This document shows, one piece after another, positions 33,272-34,221 of a stretch of 34,221 nt of DNA. The DNA comes from Escherichia coli. GTDB lineage: Bacteria > Pseudomonadota > Gammaproteobacteria > Enterobacterales > Enterobacteriaceae. Within the stretch, counting starts at the first letter, position 1. The number at the start of each line of letters is the position of its first letter. A program made the position numbers and the translations under genes. Where the stretch lies: NCBI RefSeq assembly GCF_011881725.1, contig NZ_JAATUR010000045.1, positions 1 through 34,221 on the forward strand, written 5' to 3'. The notes under the pieces are model-generated. The model made no database searches, had not been told where the DNA came from, and saw only the letters and a list, made by a program, of their open reading frames with translations.

Positions 33272-34027
33272 GATGAAACCCCGCTCTTTTTATTAATCGC
33301 ACACCTGACAGCTGCCTTTATTAAATGAAGGCACCAGAAGTACTGACAGATGTTGCACTGCTGTGTGTAGTAATAAATCAACCCTAAATGGGTAAAAAAT
33401 AAAACTAATGGATTACATCTGATTTCAATCTAGCTATTACAAATCTTAAATCAAGTGTTAAACGTGTAACAAAATGTAATCCGACATTTAAATTTGTTAA
33501 TCGTGAGAGGTTGTTAAGTTTGGTAATGATAGAAAAGTTGTACATATGGCTTTTATTGCACAATTTTGAAAAGTTATACAAATCAATATAACTATATAAT
33601 TATAAACGTAAAAATTATTTATCTCTGGTCCTTTCGTAGCGCTAAAACTGTCTACTTTTTCAGATTATCTCCATGGACAAATTTTTGCTGCAAAAAGACG
33701 AGGTTTGTCACGGCTTGTCAGGTAAACATATCGACAGAATCTTCGCGCATCATGCGGGGAGATAGTTTGACGAATTTTCGCGGTCAAAAAACGACGGTTC
33801 AAAAATAAATAAAATAATTTTTGCGTAAATAACAGCGTATTTACGCGAGTTTTAATACTTTGGCATGAGCAAAAAAAGAAAAATACAACGCGCGGGTGAG
33901 TTATTAAAAATATTTCCGCAGACATACTTTCCATCGTAACGCAGCGTTAACAAAAAACGGTTTGCGTTAACAACCAAGTTGAAATGATTTAATTTCTTAA
34001 ATGTACGACCAGGTCCAGGGTGACAAC
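33272..34027. promoter_or_regulatory. csgD-csgB divergent control region
   Basis: These 756 bp are AT-rich and hold no convincing gene. Toward csgD, a -10 TAGATT (minus strand, 33427-33432) with a TTGATT 16 bases upstream would start the RNA near 33420, giving the roughly 148-base leader known for csgD. The minus-strand stretch GTTACACGTTTAACACTTG just upstream is the position known for OmpR binding. IHF, H-NS, MlrA and CpxR also act here in E. coli, but I could not place each site. Toward csgB, a CsgD box lies at 33893-33903. Confidence 0.8.
33893..33903 (+). promoter_or_regulatory. CsgD binding site of csgBAC
   Basis: CGGGTGAGTTA matches the reported CsgD consensus CGGGKGAGNKA at every position, 125 bp before csgB. 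Confidence 0.75.
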
Positions 34028-34221
34028 ATGAAAAACAAATTGTTATTTATGATGTTAACAGTACTGGGTGCGCCTGGGATTGCAGCCGCGGCAGGTTATG
34101 ATTTAGCTAATTCAGAGTATAACTTTGCGGTAAATGAATTGAGTAAGTCTTCATTTAATCAGGCAGCCATAATTGGTCAAACTGGCGCTAATAATAGTGC
34201 ACAGTTACGGCAGGGAGGCTC
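34028..34221 (+). CDS. csgB: Curlin nucleator CsgB, 5' part only
   Basis: The first 64 full codons are present; the gene runs off the window end. A signal peptide (1-21, ending AAA) is followed by AGYDLANSEYNFAVNELSKS and the first curlin repeat with the Ser-x5-Gln-x-Gly style spacing (SSFNQAAIIGQTGANNSAQ). CsgB is the surface-bound nucleator of CsgA polymerisation. The AGGGTG motif lies before the ATG, and csgA should follow. Confidence 0.97.
   Translation, partial: MKNKLLFMMLTVLGAPGIAAAAGYDLANSEYNFAVNELSKSSFNQAAIIGQTGANNSAQLRQGG

Noticed and set aside
33566..33934. ORFs of 80-89 residues in the csgD-csgB interval
   Set aside because: They overlap each other on opposite strands in AT-rich control DNA, have no good ribosome-binding sites or family resemblance, and cover the known csg regulatory region.

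Overview
This window is chromosomal DNA of an Escherichia, almost certainly E. coli or a very close relative. Gene content, order and protein sequences match the E. coli K-12 segment that runs from yccJ-wrbA to csgB. It is not K-12 itself. There is no IS3, ymdE or ycdU between dgcT and the serX tRNA gene, efeU has an intact frame, and PgaA and DgcT differ from the K-12 proteins at many positions. All comparisons with K-12 are from memory.

Layout. (1) 1-1796: yccJ and wrbA on the minus strand and the small KGG-repeat gene ymdF on the plus strand, bracketed by REP/BIME repeats that include a long inverted pair. (2) 1797-8166: the pyrimidine-degradation operon rutABCDEFG (minus strand), diverging from its regulator rutR. 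The intergenic DNA carries a recognisable sigma-54 promoter, two NtrC-like sites and a RutR-like operator. (3) 8206-14099: divergent putA and putP (proline catabolism and uptake), with GTTGCA-type PutA operators between them. (4) 14319-17611: efeUOB (ferrous iron uptake) behind Fur boxes, then a BIME. (5) 18009-19073: phoH behind a perfect Pho box, converging on pgaABCD (19079-25304, minus strand; poly-GlcNAc biofilm export), which has a long GGA-rich leader. The diguanylate cyclase gene dgcT diverges from pga. (6) 27254-27732: tRNA-Ser(GGA) serX on the minus strand, followed downstream by repeats of the tRNA 3' end plus a terminator. (7) 27965-30866: ghrA, ycdX, ycdY, ycdZ. (8) 30928-34221: csgDEFG (minus strand) and the start of csgB (plus strand), the curli system, separated by a large AT-rich control region.

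The genes form metabolic and lifestyle modules. There is nitrogen scavenging from pyrimidines (rut) and proline (put), iron acquisition (efe), and phosphate response (phoH). Two biofilm matrix systems (pga and csg) flank the c-di-GMP enzyme DgcT.

I found no clearly new defence, mobile or biosynthetic system. The most unusual structures are the serX-derived tandem repeats, a 21-codon ORF in the pga leader, an apparent stop-loss extension of PgaD across the phoH terminator, and a terminator-like hairpin between two candidate phoH starts.
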